Positions 44,482-53,280 of a DNA stretch of 64,000 nucleotides are shown in pieces. The position numbers and the translations under genes were made by a program. The DNA comes from DATAOG01 sp963757395 (GTDB lineage Bacteria; Pseudomonadota; Alphaproteobacteria; Geminicoccales; Geminicoccaceae), in assembly GCA_963757395.1 (NCBI GenBank), contig CAVWRK010000020.1, positions 41,772-105,771 on the forward strand. Direction: 5' to 3'. Within the stretch, counting starts at the first letter, position 1, and every line of letters starts with the position of its first letter. The notes under the pieces were generated by a model. That model made no database searches. It was not told where the DNA came from and saw only the letters and a list, made by a program, of their open reading frames with translations.

Positions 44482-44806
44482 GCGCAGCTGCAGCAGCCTC
44501 CTGTTCGAGCAAGCCCGAGTTGCTGCCTCTCGGCGTCATCGGACCCCGGCGCCGGCTTGTTCACCCCGGTATGCCGCGAACTGGCGATGGCGAATCGGGT
44601 CGGTAGCGTCTTCCTCGACCCGTTCGAGGTCCACCACGGCCGGGCGGCCAGTACTTGTCGAGTGCAAGCTCTGGCGCTGACCGGACCGTCCGACTCAAAG
44701 AGCCGCCAAAAGAATCGACAGCGCCAGTCAACCGGCGGTTTGACACTGCGGCTCGAGATCGGGAGAATGACCTCTCGGCGAAGTTCCGAAATGGAGTGAC
44801 TGCACG
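44482..44806. other. 325-base stretch with no supported gene
   Basis: No frame here resembles a known family on either strand. It separates the recombinase-associated gene from an ATPase fragment and is probably recombination debris. Confidence 0.45.
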
Positions 44807-45302
44807 GTGGCCACCACCAGGTTGAACGTACCTTCGCGAGGTGAAGAGCGGACGAAGGACTCGCGTTCATCGGCGCGCGACGGCACCCCGCCCAGGCGCA
44901 AGCGCCGAACACAGCAGCCCAGTCAGAAAACAATCGCCGCTCCGGAGCCGGAGGCATGGTGCCCAGCCGACTTCGGCGACCAGCGCCGTACCCAAATCGG
45001 GGCAAGCATCGTGGAGGAGTTCGTTGCCGGCCACGACGCGAGCGACGTGCTCCGCGAGTTGTGCAGAACGAGTTTGACGGGGGCGGCGACCGGCTGAGAG
45101 TCACGTTCGGGGAGGATTCGCTAGACGTCACGGGGAACGGTCGCAGCATAAGGGCCGACGGTTGGAAGCGCCTGTCGGTCATCCTCGGCACCGGCCGGGT
45201 GGTCTTGGGAGCATGCCGCGGAGCGCGTCGCTCCCAAGACCTACGGGATCGGGTCCAAGAACTTTGGTCTGCGCTCACTCTTCCTTCTCGGCGACGAGAT
45301 CT
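44807..45302 (+). pseudogene. GHKL ATPase (Hsp90/sacsin-like) N-terminal fragment
   Basis: From the GTG at 44807 one frame reads to DASDVLRELC. A shift at about 45062 (one missing G) opens VQNEFDGGGDRLRVTFGEDS and VTGNGRSIRADGWKRLSVIL. A further shift near 45205 gives ERVAPKTYGIGSKNFGLRSL and FLLGDEIY. These are the Glu-Asn box, a GxGxI-like loop and the GxGSxNFGL lid of the GHKL ATP-binding fold. The protein is cut at about 45302 where group II intron sequence begins. Only the ATP-binding domain remains. Its original role is unknown. Confidence 0.72.
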
Positions 45303-46374
45303 ACTCAAAGCCGGCGTGGTCGAGCTCGGCGCGCTGGACCCGACGACGATGGGCACGCCGCAAGGCGGCATCATCTCGCCCCTGCTCGCCAACATCGCGC
45401 TCGATGGCATTGAGCGGCTGTTCGGTGCCGAACGCCCGGACGGTCGCCACATCACCCCCTGCCTCCGGCGGGGGAGCAATCGAGGCATCAACCTCGTCCG
45501 GTATGCCGACGACTTCGCGGTCACCGCCCCTTCGCGGGAGGTCCTCGAAGGTTACGTCATCCCGCGCCTGGCCGAGTTCCTCGCCGGCCGCGGGCTGGAG
45601 CTGAGCCAAGCCAAGACCAGCATCGTCCACATCGACGACGGGTTCGACATCCTCGGCTTCAACCTCAGGCACTTTCCCAATGGCAAGTTGCTGGTCCGGC
45701 CCCAGAAGGAGAAGGTCGCCCTGCATCGCAGGCGGCTCTCCGACTTCTTCCGGGCCAACCGGCAGCTGCCGACGGCCGAGGTGATCAAGCAGCTGTCCCC
45801 GGTGATCCGGGGCTGGTGCAATTACTATCGCTACGCGGTGGCCAAACGCACGTTCGCCAACTTGGACCACCACGTCTGGCGGGTCACCTACAAATGAGCC
45901 AAACGCCGCCATCCCAGGAAGAACCGACGTTGGGTGGTTCACCACTACTACGGCGTCGACCAGGGCCGCGGCTGGGACCTGTGGGACGGCCGCAACCGGC
46001 TTCCGCGCCACAACGAGACCCGGGTGTCGCGCTTCGTGAAGGTCAAGGGCAAAGCCAGCCCGTTCGACCCGAGCTTGCGCGCCTACTGGGAGGATAGGCG
46101 CCACCGGCGGCTGGTGCGCGAAGCCAGTGACTTCCATCGCCTCCACCTGCTGCAACGGCAGGCGGGCCGGTGCGTGGCCTGCAAAGCGGTCTTCGATCCT
46201 GACCTCGAGCAGGGCGGCAATACCAATATCGTGGTGCGCCGCGACCCCGCCACCGAAAATACGACCCATGTTCTCATCCACCGCGGGTGCCGTCCCGGAC
46301 GTCCCCGCGGTCGACCTCGTATGCGCTGGCCGATGCTTGAGCGTATGCGGGGAAACTCGCACGTACGGTTCTGA
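45297..46374 (+). pseudogene. group II intron reverse transcriptase-maturase, truncated and with a nonsense codon
   Basis: The frame reads GTPQGGIISPLLANIALDGI and VRYADDFAVTAPS (the catalytic YADD), then the maturase segment SPVIRGWCNYYRYAVAKR. A TGA at 45895-45897 interrupts it where a Trp codon is expected; in the same frame AKRRHPRKNRRWVVHHYYG continues into the domain X region and a zinc-finger/HNH-like tail with CVACKAVF. The first third of the reverse transcriptase is missing. The frame runs through intron domain V to its stop at 46374. Confidence 0.88.
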
Positions 46375-46412
46375 GGGGCTAGGCGGAGCACAGGCCTGCC
46401 CGGCTACCCGAC
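46338..46412 (+). ncRNA. group II intron domains V and VI, 3' end
   Basis: The segment gagcgtatgcgg, ggaaactcgcacgtacggtt has the domain V hairpin: a stem closed by a GAAA-type tetraloop and the conserved AGC/GTTC pairing. A second hairpin (ggggctaggcgg ... cctgcccggctac) follows as domain VI and the intron would end at about 46412 (ctacccgac). Domain V is the catalytic heart of self-splicing. The 5' half of the intron was not found, so splicing is unlikely. Confidence 0.85.
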
Positions 46413-46907
46413 ACCCGCCGCGAACATTCTTTTTCGACCATTCGGTCGGCGGCCATGTCGCGGCCCTCGTATTGGCCAAGGAGCGAAAGGTTTTAGCGTC
46501 CTTGGAGGTGGTGTACGAAGGGAGGTGGTAAGGTGGTGGCCACCGCGTCATCCTCGAGTTGCTGATGGCCGAAGCCAGCCTGGTCCTGTCGGGCCTGGAC
46601 TGGCTGCGCAAGCAGCTGCAGAAGGCCACCTGACCTGCCGCGAGCGATGGTCAAGAGCGTGGTGGCGACCCTAATTGGCGCCGAGGCGGATGCGGGGTGC
46701 CCGGGTGGCCCCCCCAAATCCCCGGATACGGTGACGCGCTCGGGCTTGGGGTGGCTGGAGCCGGGCGCGAACGGTTGTGGGTGGCGACGGTGTCGGGCCG
46801 GGAGGTAGGGCTGCAGGTCATGCGCGAACATCTGACGTCGTTGCCCGCAGAACGGGTGTCGGTGGGCAAGGCCACGAGCGGCGGGGCGGCGCCGCGCAGG
46901 CGCGCGC
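46413..46907. other. 495-base stretch between intron end and IS1380 remnant
   Basis: No full gene was found. A short frame ending at 46633 (LLMAEASLVLSGLDWLRKQL) may be the tail of a transposon protein, but the family could not be named. Confidence 0.4.
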
Positions 46908-48343
46908 TCAGGCCGTGACCAGCAGCGGCGGGCCAGTGGCGAGCGCGAGCCTGGCGGCGTCGGCCAGCCGGCGGCGGGCGTCGCCGACCAAGCGCAGCAC
47001 GGTCTCGCGGGCGTGGCGGACGACTTTGCCGATGCCGTTGAGCAGGACGAAGCGCAGCCGCTTGGGCCTGGCGTCGTGCAGCTCCGGCGGCAGGGCGATC
47101 CGCTTGAAGGCCGAGAGCAGGTTGTAGAGCATCACGTTGAGCCTGAACCAGGCGGCGTTGGCGCCGAACTTCTGGCTCGGCAGGGCCTCGGCGGCCAGCT
47201 CGTTGGTCAGCACGTGGTGGGTGTGCTCGACCGTGCCCGCCTTGCCGCTCTGCCACCGGATCAGATCCAGACCCGTGCCGCCATCCGGATCGGGCCGGTT
47301 GGTGACGATCGCGAAGTGCTTGACCTCGGTGCCATCGGCGAACAAGGCACCCTGCTTCCTGGTGATCCGGATCGCCAGGTAGCCCGGCGGGACGGGCCGG
47401 TCCTTGGCCGCCACGCCATCACTCGGCACGTAGGCGACCTCCGCCCATTGCCGGATTGCATCGCCGTCCTCCCGCTCGGGCTGCCAAGCGCTCTCGGGGA
47501 GCGCGCGGATCGTCGCGGCCAGCTCGCGCGCCTGGCTCCCAGCGCCGACCTCGGTGGTCGGCGCGGAGCGGCGCGCATGTCGGCGCTGATGGCATAGCCG
47601 ACCCCGCGCGCTTCCAGCCAGCGCAGCAGCGTCTGCTCGTAGAGCGCGCTGTCGCCGCGCAGGCGCACCTCGTCGACGCCGGCCGGCAGGGCGCCAGCGC
47701 CCGCTCGACGACCCGCCGGTTGCCGCTGCCGGCGGGCACGTTGCCGTCCCGAAATTCGTCGGCCAGCACCACGTCCTGCTCGGCCCAGAGCGCCACCACC
47801 GGCCCGGTAGCCACTGCGGCCGTCGTAGGTCGTAAGCGCGCTCCGCTTCTGGCTGTCGAGTATCGTCGCGTCGACGTCGATGGTCGCCACCGCCTGCGGC
47901 GCCCGCTCCTGCAGCCAGGCCATCAGCCGACGGTTGGTCGCGCTCAGCCCCTGCAGTCTCGCTCCCTCGCCTTCGACCTGGCACCGCTCGCCCTGCCACA
48001 GCGGCGGGAGCGCCTCGTCGAACGCCTCCAGAAAGTCCCGCGCGGCCTGCGGCGCCGGCAGGCCGTGCCCGAGCAGCAGCGCCAACGCCGCGTCCTCGCG
48101 CAACGCCGTCAGATCCTCGCAGCGCTCGCCGCCGGCCGCCCACAGCGCGAGCAGCCCTTCGACCAGCGCGGCCGGCGCCAGGCCCCGCTTGCGCCGCTTG
48201 ATCACCACGCCCGCGTCCAGCACCGCAGCCGCACCACCGGTCCGAAACGCCTCGATCAGCAGCGGCACCCCGCCATGGGCGGTCAACGCCCCGGTCTCGG
48301 CCCGCTGATCCAGCTCGAACGGTAATCGTGTCTGGCTCGTCAT
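46908..48343 (-). mobile_element. IS1380-family transposase, frameshifted
   Basis: Minus-strand frames together give an IS1380 transposase: MTSQTRLPFELDQRAETGAL and GGVPLLIEAFRTGGAAAVLD at the N-terminus, TIDVDATILDSQKRSALTTY with the first catalytic aspartate, then after shifts DEVRLRGDSALYEQTLLRWL with the second aspartate. The C-terminal part in a third frame includes NELAAEALPSQKFGANAAWF and RLNVMLYNLLSAFKR. At least three frameshifts between about 47420 and 47830 make it inactive. Terminal inverted repeats were not identified. Confidence 0.85.
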
Positions 48344-48537
48344 CCCAGTCCACCCGTCGCACCCGGCCGGTGAATTCCTAGCGCATCGCCAACCTCAGGT
48401 CTCGCCTGCCCCAATCCCTCATACGACAAACCTCCTCGGGGATCAGGGCCCTTAGCGAAGCATTGACAGGGCAGGGAGGGGCGGGTATTGAGCCGCAAAA
48501 AGCCCCCCCGGAACACCGACCGGCCAGTGTAAGGTGA

Positions 48538-49071
48538 GTGAAGATCCGCGCTGTGACAGATTTGTCCAATCACGCAGCACGTGCTTCGCTCCGGCCCGGC
48601 ACGTCCGAACCTGCCGGTGCCGCGCGCTGCGATGCCGGTCCCAGGGTGCTTCTGCTGGCGGAAAGCTGCAATCCCGAGTGGCCTTCGTTGCCGACCGTCG
48701 CCTATCAGTTGGCGCGTGCGATTTCTGATCATGTCCCCACCGTCGTCGTCACCCAGATCCGCAATCAAAAGGCCCTGGCGCGCGCCGGTATGAGGACCGC
48801 CGATGTCGTCTGCCTGAATACCGAGGCGGTATCCTATCCGTTGCACCGTCTATCGACAGTTCTCCGCGGGGGTAAGCAACTGGGCTGGTCACTCAATACC
48901 GCGCTCAACTATCTCGACACTTTGGCATTTGAATGGACCGTATGGCGACGGTTCCGACAGGACCTGCTGGGTCGACGCTTTGACATTGTCCACCGGCTGA
49001 CGCCGATGTCCCCCACTTTGGCGAGCCCGTTCGCCGGCTGGAGCCCGATACCCTACGTCCTGGGCCCGGTG
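48538..49071 (+). pseudogene. GT4-type glycosyltransferase N-terminal fragment
   Basis: From the GTG at 48538 the frame reads RVLLLAESCNPEWPSLPTVA, then RRFDIVHRLTPMSPTLASPF and IPYVLGPV. These are the N-terminal Rossmann half features of group 1 glycosyltransferases, where VLGPV is followed by NGG in intact proteins. At about 49071 it stops matching and runs into IS256 sequence. The acceptor-half catalytic region is lost. Confidence 0.75.
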
Positions 49072-49073
49072 TG

Positions 49074-49699
49074 GCCTGGCCGGTGTCAAGCTGGTGATCT
49101 CGGACGCGCACGACGGCATCAAGGCCGCGGTCGCGCGCGTGTTCCGGGCCACCTGGCAGCGCCGCCGGGTGCACTTCATGCGCAACGCGCTCGCCCATGC
49201 CGGCAGGCGCGGCCGGCGCGTGGTGTCGGCGTTCATCGCCACCGCCTTCGCCCAGGACGACGCCGGCGCCGCCAAGGCCCAGTGGCGCATGTCGCCGACC
49301 AAGTCCGGCCCAAGCTACCCAAACTCGCCGCGCTGCTCGACCAGGCCGAGGAAGACGTCCTCGCCTACATGACTCTTTCCCCAAGGAGCATCGGGCCAAG
49401 ATCCACTCGACCAATCCGCTCGAGCGCCTCAACGGCGAGGTCAAACGGCGCACCGAGGTGGTCGGCATCTTCCCCAACGAGGCCGCGATCATCCGCCTGG
49501 TGGGCGCCATCCTATTGGAGCAGAACGATGAATGGTCGGTGCAGCGGGCCCGCTACATGACCCTGGAAACCATCGCGCCGATGCGCGATGATCTCACCCT
49601 CATGCTGCCCGCCGCGGCTGCATGACCAAGAGCGGCCCGACCCGCCACGGAGATCCCCGACCGCCCAACTCCTAGACCACGTCCAGGGACACGACCCCT
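49074..49699 (+). mobile_element. IS256-family transposase C-terminal fragment
   Basis: The frames read VISDAHDGIKAAVARVFRAT with HFMRNALAHAG, then PKLAALLDQAEEDVLAYM, then HRAKIHSTNPLERLNGEVKR with RTEVVGIFPNEAAIIRLVGA, the C-terminal half of an IS256 transposase with the final Glu motif, in three reading frames. The stop is at 49625 and a typical right end (gaccacgtccagggacacga) lies at about 49675-49695. The left part of the element is gone and the junction cuts the glycosyltransferase. Confidence 0.85.
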
Positions 49700-49719
49700 C
49701 CGCGCCCTGGGGTCGCGCT

Positions 49720-49915
49720 GCGAGACCAGACTGATTGCAAGCAGTCTGGTCCCCCGGAGGGCCGGTGCGTTCCCCGCTGCGCACGTGGCACCGCCCGCCA
49801 AGCCGTTGATTCTGGCGGCTCATTCCGCCGGTGCCACTTGCGCCGCGCTGCCGGATAGGGTGCCGGTGCCACATGCGCTCATACCCGGTAGGGGAAGTGG
49901 CACCAGCACCGAGGC
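49720..49915 (+). repeat. GTGGCACC repeat, copy B
   Basis: This copy carries gtggcacc at about 49785, ggtgccac at about 49830 and 49865, and gtggcacc at about 49898, in the same order and spacing as copy A. A perfect 10-base-pair hairpin (gaccagactg / cagtctggtc, 49724-49751) stands at the left, where copy A has a different but still pairing sequence. The right edge exactly cuts the polymerase gene. It is probably a solo end of an IS21-like element. Confidence 0.72.
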
Positions 49916-50345
49916 GCAGCTCGGCCACTGCAGCGGCCGCCGGCGACCCCGGCGCGACCAGCCTCTCGACCTCGAGGGCCGGCCAGCGGGCGAACGCCCA
50001 AGCGAGAAACCTCTCCTCGTCCGGCGTGAGCGTCCCGAGGGCATGCTCGGGCAGCGCTCCCCGCGACCGGGCCTTCTTGATGACGTCGACTGTCACGGGG
50101 AAGCCGGCCTCGGTCATCTCCTCGGCGAGGGCGGGGTAGGAGCCGCCGGGCAGCCCGAGGTCCTGCCGCGTCCATGCCCGGAGGAACAGCACGACCATCG
50201 GGGGGCGGTCCCCCTTGCTGCCGACCCGCCGTCTTGACGGCTGCATCTGCGCCCAGCTCTGGAAGTCGGCATGGTCAGCCTCGGTCTTCAGGACGCGCCG
50301 CCGGCTGCGCCGCCATAGGTCGAACGCCTCGCGCTCCTCGAGGAA
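49916..50345 (-). pseudogene. C-terminal part of the family B polymerase, displaced frame
   Basis: The polymerase ORF that stops at 50275 leaves its native frame at about 50347, where one extra T converts a Phe-Leu-Glu-Glu run. In the shifted frame the protein continues: FLEEREAFDLWRRSRRRVLK, then HADFQSWAQ and PPMVVLFLRAWTRQDLGLPG, then LTPDEERFLAWAFARWPALE. The end at 49916 is the boundary of repeat copy B, so the true C-terminus is missing. A helical HTH-like segment (GSYPALAEEMTEAGFPVTVD) is present. Confidence 0.6.
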
Positions 50346-51618
50346 ACTCGTCGACCGTTCGCCAGGGCTCGGTGCCAGCGGCGAGCAGGCCGTCGAGGTC
50401 GCGCACGCCGACGAGCCGGCGCTTCATGTCGAACTCGAGGTTCACCCGCACGGGCCTCTCGACGTCGACCAGGTCGAGGTCGTGCGCGTGCTGCTCCCGC
50501 AGGCTGACGAACGTCCTCTGGTTGCGGCGCCAACCCCAATCCCTCTCGCGGTACAACCGTTCCCATTCCCGGCACTCCTGCCACGGGTCGTCGACGCGGT
50601 GGTCGAGCCGGTGACCGGCCCTGGCGATGACCGGCGCGCCCGGCCGCGCGGGGTCGCATGGCTCGGTCGAGACCGCCCCGCGGGTCTTCCAGACCAGGGC
50701 ACGGCCGACCTGGTTCTTGACCTCCACGATGTCGCTCCCGCCGACGAGCGCGCAGGCGGCGGCGAAGAGCCCCGACACGCGGCCGAACCTGAGCGCCTCC
50801 GGCGGGCAGGTAGTCAGCAGGCCGTCGGTGGTCGCCGAGAAGGCCTGGTGCGCGCCCGGCAGCAGGGTGGCGCGCACGAGCCCAGTCACCGCGGCCGCGA
50901 TCGGCGCGCAAGTGATTGGGCTGGGCGGCATGTCGCGGATCTCGCCCGCGCGGCTGTCGAACACCCGCCGCCCGCCGCCACTCGGCCTCCAGGCGGCGAC
51001 CTGCTGGGCCACCTTGCCGCAGAGGCTGTTGCCCATCTCCTTCGCCAGCCGCTCCATCAGCGAGCCCTTGGGGTGGCGGCCGCGCAGCTCGTTGATGGCT
51101 TCAGTGAACTCGGCGAACGGCCGGACCTCCGACCACCAGGGCACGAAGACCCCGTGCTCGACCTCGACCTCGGCACCCTGGTCGAGCGCCACGGCGAGCT
51201 CGAAGCTGGTGCACCAAGTCTCGCCCATCAAGGGGAAGATGAGACCATAGGGCCCCGCGCGCACCGGCAGCGAGGGGAACCTGGTGCGCGGGGGGAAGCG
51301 GAACCGCACCCTCGCGAAGCCGAGCCCCTCGTCGATCCGGGCTGCGGTGTCGACGTCGCGCGTGACGGCGGCGTCGCCCCACGCCGGCTCCCGGATTTGC
51401 GCCAGCGCCGTCGAGTAGGCGCCGCACAGGTCGACGTCGAGGAGCCTCGTCCTCGGCGTGTAGCCCACCCAGTACGCCTCGTTCGCCCCGCCGTGGAAGC
51501 ACTCGGCGAACGTGGTGAGGTGGTCCCCAACCTCCGGCGCGATCCGCCGGCCGCGGCGCCCGAGCACGGTGCCGAGGTCGATGCCGCGGTTTCTGGCGAC
51601 CTTCCTCAGCAGGTTCAC
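50275..51618 (-). CDS. family B DNA polymerase, polymerase domain
   Basis: The 447-residue frame from the GTG at 51618 carries polymerase motifs in order: motif A DVDLCGAYSTAL with Asp61; motif B KEMGNSLCGK at residues 193-202 (Lys193, Asn197), equivalent to KxxxNSLYGK; motif C SATTDGLL with Asp265 where DTDS is usual; then VWKTRGAV. About 120 residues lie between motifs A and B, room for a TPR2-type insertion. This belongs to the DNA_pol_B_2-like group used by protein-primed or primer-independent polymerases. Its start overlaps the exonuclease stop (GTGA); the family reads both as one chain. Confidence 0.72.
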   Translation of the reverse strand: MNLLRKVARNRGIDLGTVLGRRGRRIAPEVGDHLTTFAECFHGGANEAYWVGYTPRTRLLDVDLCGAYSTALAQIREPAWGDAAVTRDVDTAARIDEGLGFARVRFRFPPRTRFPSLPVRAGPYGLIFPLMGETWCTSFELAVALDQGAEVEVEHGVFVPWWSEVRPFAEFTEAINELRGRHPKGSLMERLAKEMGNSLCGKVAQQVAAWRPSGGGRRVFDSRAGEIRDMPPSPITCAPIAAAVTGLVRATLLPGAHQAFSATTDGLLTTCPPEALRFGRVSGLFAAACALVGGSDIVEVKNQVGRALVWKTRGAVSTEPCDPARPGAPVIARAGHRLDHRVDDPWQECREWERLYRERDWGWRRNQRTFVSLREQHAHDLDLVDVERPVRVNLEFDMKRRLVGVRDLDGLLAAGTEPWRTVDEFPRGARGVRPMAAQPAARPEDRG

Positions 51619-52370
51619 GGCCGCGGCCCCGATGGTCGGCGGGAGCCTGCCCCCTGCCCGGCCGCGCCGATCCCGTCGAAGAAGCGCCAGACCTCGTGCG
51701 TGTACCGCGCGGCGATCTCCGCGTCGCGCTCGGCGTATCGACTGAACAGCTCCGGAGCTTCGTCCCGGAAGTCCCTCATCCGCTCGATCGCCCCGGGCGG
51801 CAGCTCGAGCTTCGGCATGCCCAGCATGGCGCCCAGCGCCTTGAGCGATTGCTGGCCCGCTGGTGCCAGGAGCATGGTGTCCACGAGGGTCACGGACACC
51901 CGCCTCGGGCCGCTGGGCAGCGGTAGCGTCATCATGGTGGGCTTGGTCGTGGTCGCGTAGGTTTTCCTGGGACTGTCGAAGCGAAGCTTGAGCTTCGGGA
52001 AGCCGCGGAACGCAGGCAGGTCCGCCCGGGACCAGTGGGCCGCGAGCAGGATCCGGTCCGGAGCCCCGGATATGATGCCGACCTTCCAGGCCGCTGACAC
52101 GACCCTGGCGAGGGAGGCCGCCAGCGTCGGCCGGCTCCGGCGATCGCTGCCATCGGTGACGTGCAGCACGCCGGACTCCATCGCCCCGGTCTGAAGGTCG
52201 AGCACAGCGAAGCTGAGGCAGAGGACATCGTTCCGGTCCTGGCCAGAGCGCTCGTATTCGCTGTCGAAGCCGACGATCAGGGTCGGGCCGACACCCTTTT
52301 TAGGGCGCACGGCCCGCGGCACTGCAGCCTTCCCCTGAGGACGGCGGGAGCTCCCGAACGGCCTCGTCAC
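51615..52370 (-). CDS. 3'-5' exonuclease domain of the family B polymerase
   Basis: The 251-residue frame from the GTG at 52370 has FDSEYE with Asp36 and Glu38 (ExoI), AHWSRADLPAF with Asp116 (ExoII) and YAERD with Tyr212 and Asp216 (ExoIII), the proofreading set of family B polymerases. The frame ends QGAGSRRPSGPRP. If one base is added in the G run near 51665, it reads QGGRLPPTIGAAAVNLLRK straight into the polymerase frame. This suggests a single native protein of about 820 residues or more, split by a one-base loss. Confidence 0.75.
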   Translation of the reverse strand: MTRPFGSSRRPQGKAAVPRAVRPKKGVGPTLIVGFDSEYERSGQDRNDVLCLSFAVLDLQTGAMESGVLHVTDGSDRRSRPTLAASLARVVSAAWKVGIISGAPDRILLAAHWSRADLPAFRGFPKLKLRFDSPRKTYATTTKPTMMTLPLPSGPRRVSVTLVDTMLLAPAGQQSLKALGAMLGMPKLELPPGAIERMRDFRDEAPELFSRYAERDAEIAARYTHEVWRFFDGIGAAGQGAGSRRPSGPRP

Positions 52371-52447
52371 TAAAGCCAGGCACCAATATGATCCTTGCTA
52401 CCGAGGATCAAATGTCGCTGGTCAGCCGTGCTGATTGGTTCTGGAAA

Positions 52448-52735
52448 TCAACGCGATATCTTAAGGCTATCGAGACCGTGGAGCCACGCTTCGAGCGAAG
52501 CACGCCGGATAATACGACGCCTGCCCACTTTGATGCTGGGCAGTTCTCCGTTGCGGATGGACGCATACATCGTCGTGCGCCCAAGACCTGCTAGCCGAGC
52601 GGCTTCATCTACCGTGAGTCCGATAGTGTGGTCGCCTGCGCACCTGATTGACTTCCTCATCAACGTCCTCGTCTCTGAGCACCTAGGGACGTCTTTAGAA
52701 GCTGAGGTTGCTCGAGATTCCAGTTCAACTATCAC
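52448..52735 (-). CDS. excisionase/AlpA-like HTH protein
   Basis: The 95-residue protein has IGLTVDEAARLAGLGRTTMY and SIRNGELPSIKVGRRRII, the winged HTH_17/MerR-like fold of excisionases and AlpA regulators. Its GTG start overlaps the stop of the upstream gene (GTGA), so the two are coupled. With an integrase 1 kb away it is the expected directionality factor of an integrative element. A shorter start at residue 26 (MRKSIR) is possible. Confidence 0.8.
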   Translation of the reverse strand: MIVELESRATSASKDVPRCSETRTLMRKSIRCAGDHTIGLTVDEAARLAGLGRTTMYASIRNGELPSIKVGRRRIIRRASLEAWLHGLDSLKISR

Positions 52736-53280
52736 ACGAGTTCTTTGTATTTTAGGATTGGACCAATCTGCTGGCGCACGCTCGAGGCTGACTTCCGATG
52801 AGCTTTGGCTACCGCCGAAATCGCCCGCCCGACCGGCATCCCACGTGAGACATGGAGCAAAACCTCGAGCATCAGACCGAGGCCGGGGCTGCGAGTGGCA
52901 TTTAGCACATTCATGGGTGTGGACTCGGGTCGGCGCCGCGGTCGGTGCCGAGCCTGCTGCTGACGGGTTCGCCTTTTTTCGGCAACAAGCCCGGCGATGT
53001 ACGCGCGCACCGCCTGCGGCACCCCGTGCTGAGCGAGCTTAGCCTCGAGCACCGTGGGGTCCGGGTCGTAGCCCCGGCTCAATGCTTGTTCAGCTCTAGC
53101 GAAGGGACCCGCGGGGATTTCGGTAACCCGGAGACCCACCCCCTGAAAATCCGGTAGCTGAATATTCGCCAGGCGCCCTTGAGCGTCGAAGTGAGCCACA
53201 AGCCGGCCTTCGCATCCCTGGACATGCCCCCATCCGCGAACCACCGCCCAACCCGGTGCGAGCTCGATTTTTGCAGTCAT
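52732..53280 (-). CDS. unknown protein of the integrative element
   Basis: The 182-residue protein is not recognised. The first half (MTAKIELAPGWAVVRGWGHV to about residue 75) looks beta-rich. The middle has a basic run (KRRTRQQQARHRPRRRPES), and the last 60 residues (LGLMLEVLLHVSRGMPVGRA to the end) are helical with an HTH-like pattern ending IGPILKYKELV. It precedes the excisionase-like gene with a 4-base overlap, so it is likely part of the same transcription unit and may bind DNA. That role is inference. Confidence 0.6.
   Translation of the reverse strand: MTAKIELAPGWAVVRGWGHVQGCEGRLVAHFDAQGRLANIQLPDFQGVGLRVTEIPAGPFARAEQALSRGYDPDPTVLEAKLAQHGVPQAVRAYIAGLVAEKRRTRQQQARHRPRRRPESTPMNVLNATRSPGLGLMLEVLLHVSRGMPVGRAISAVAKAHRKSASSVRQQIGPILKYKELV

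Noticed and set aside
51615..51618. Programmed frameshift between exonuclease and polymerase as the main explanation
   Set aside because: The overlap GTGA could be ordinary coupling, and the polymerase has a second indel plus a truncation, so decay or sequence error is simpler. It is kept as an alternative to check.
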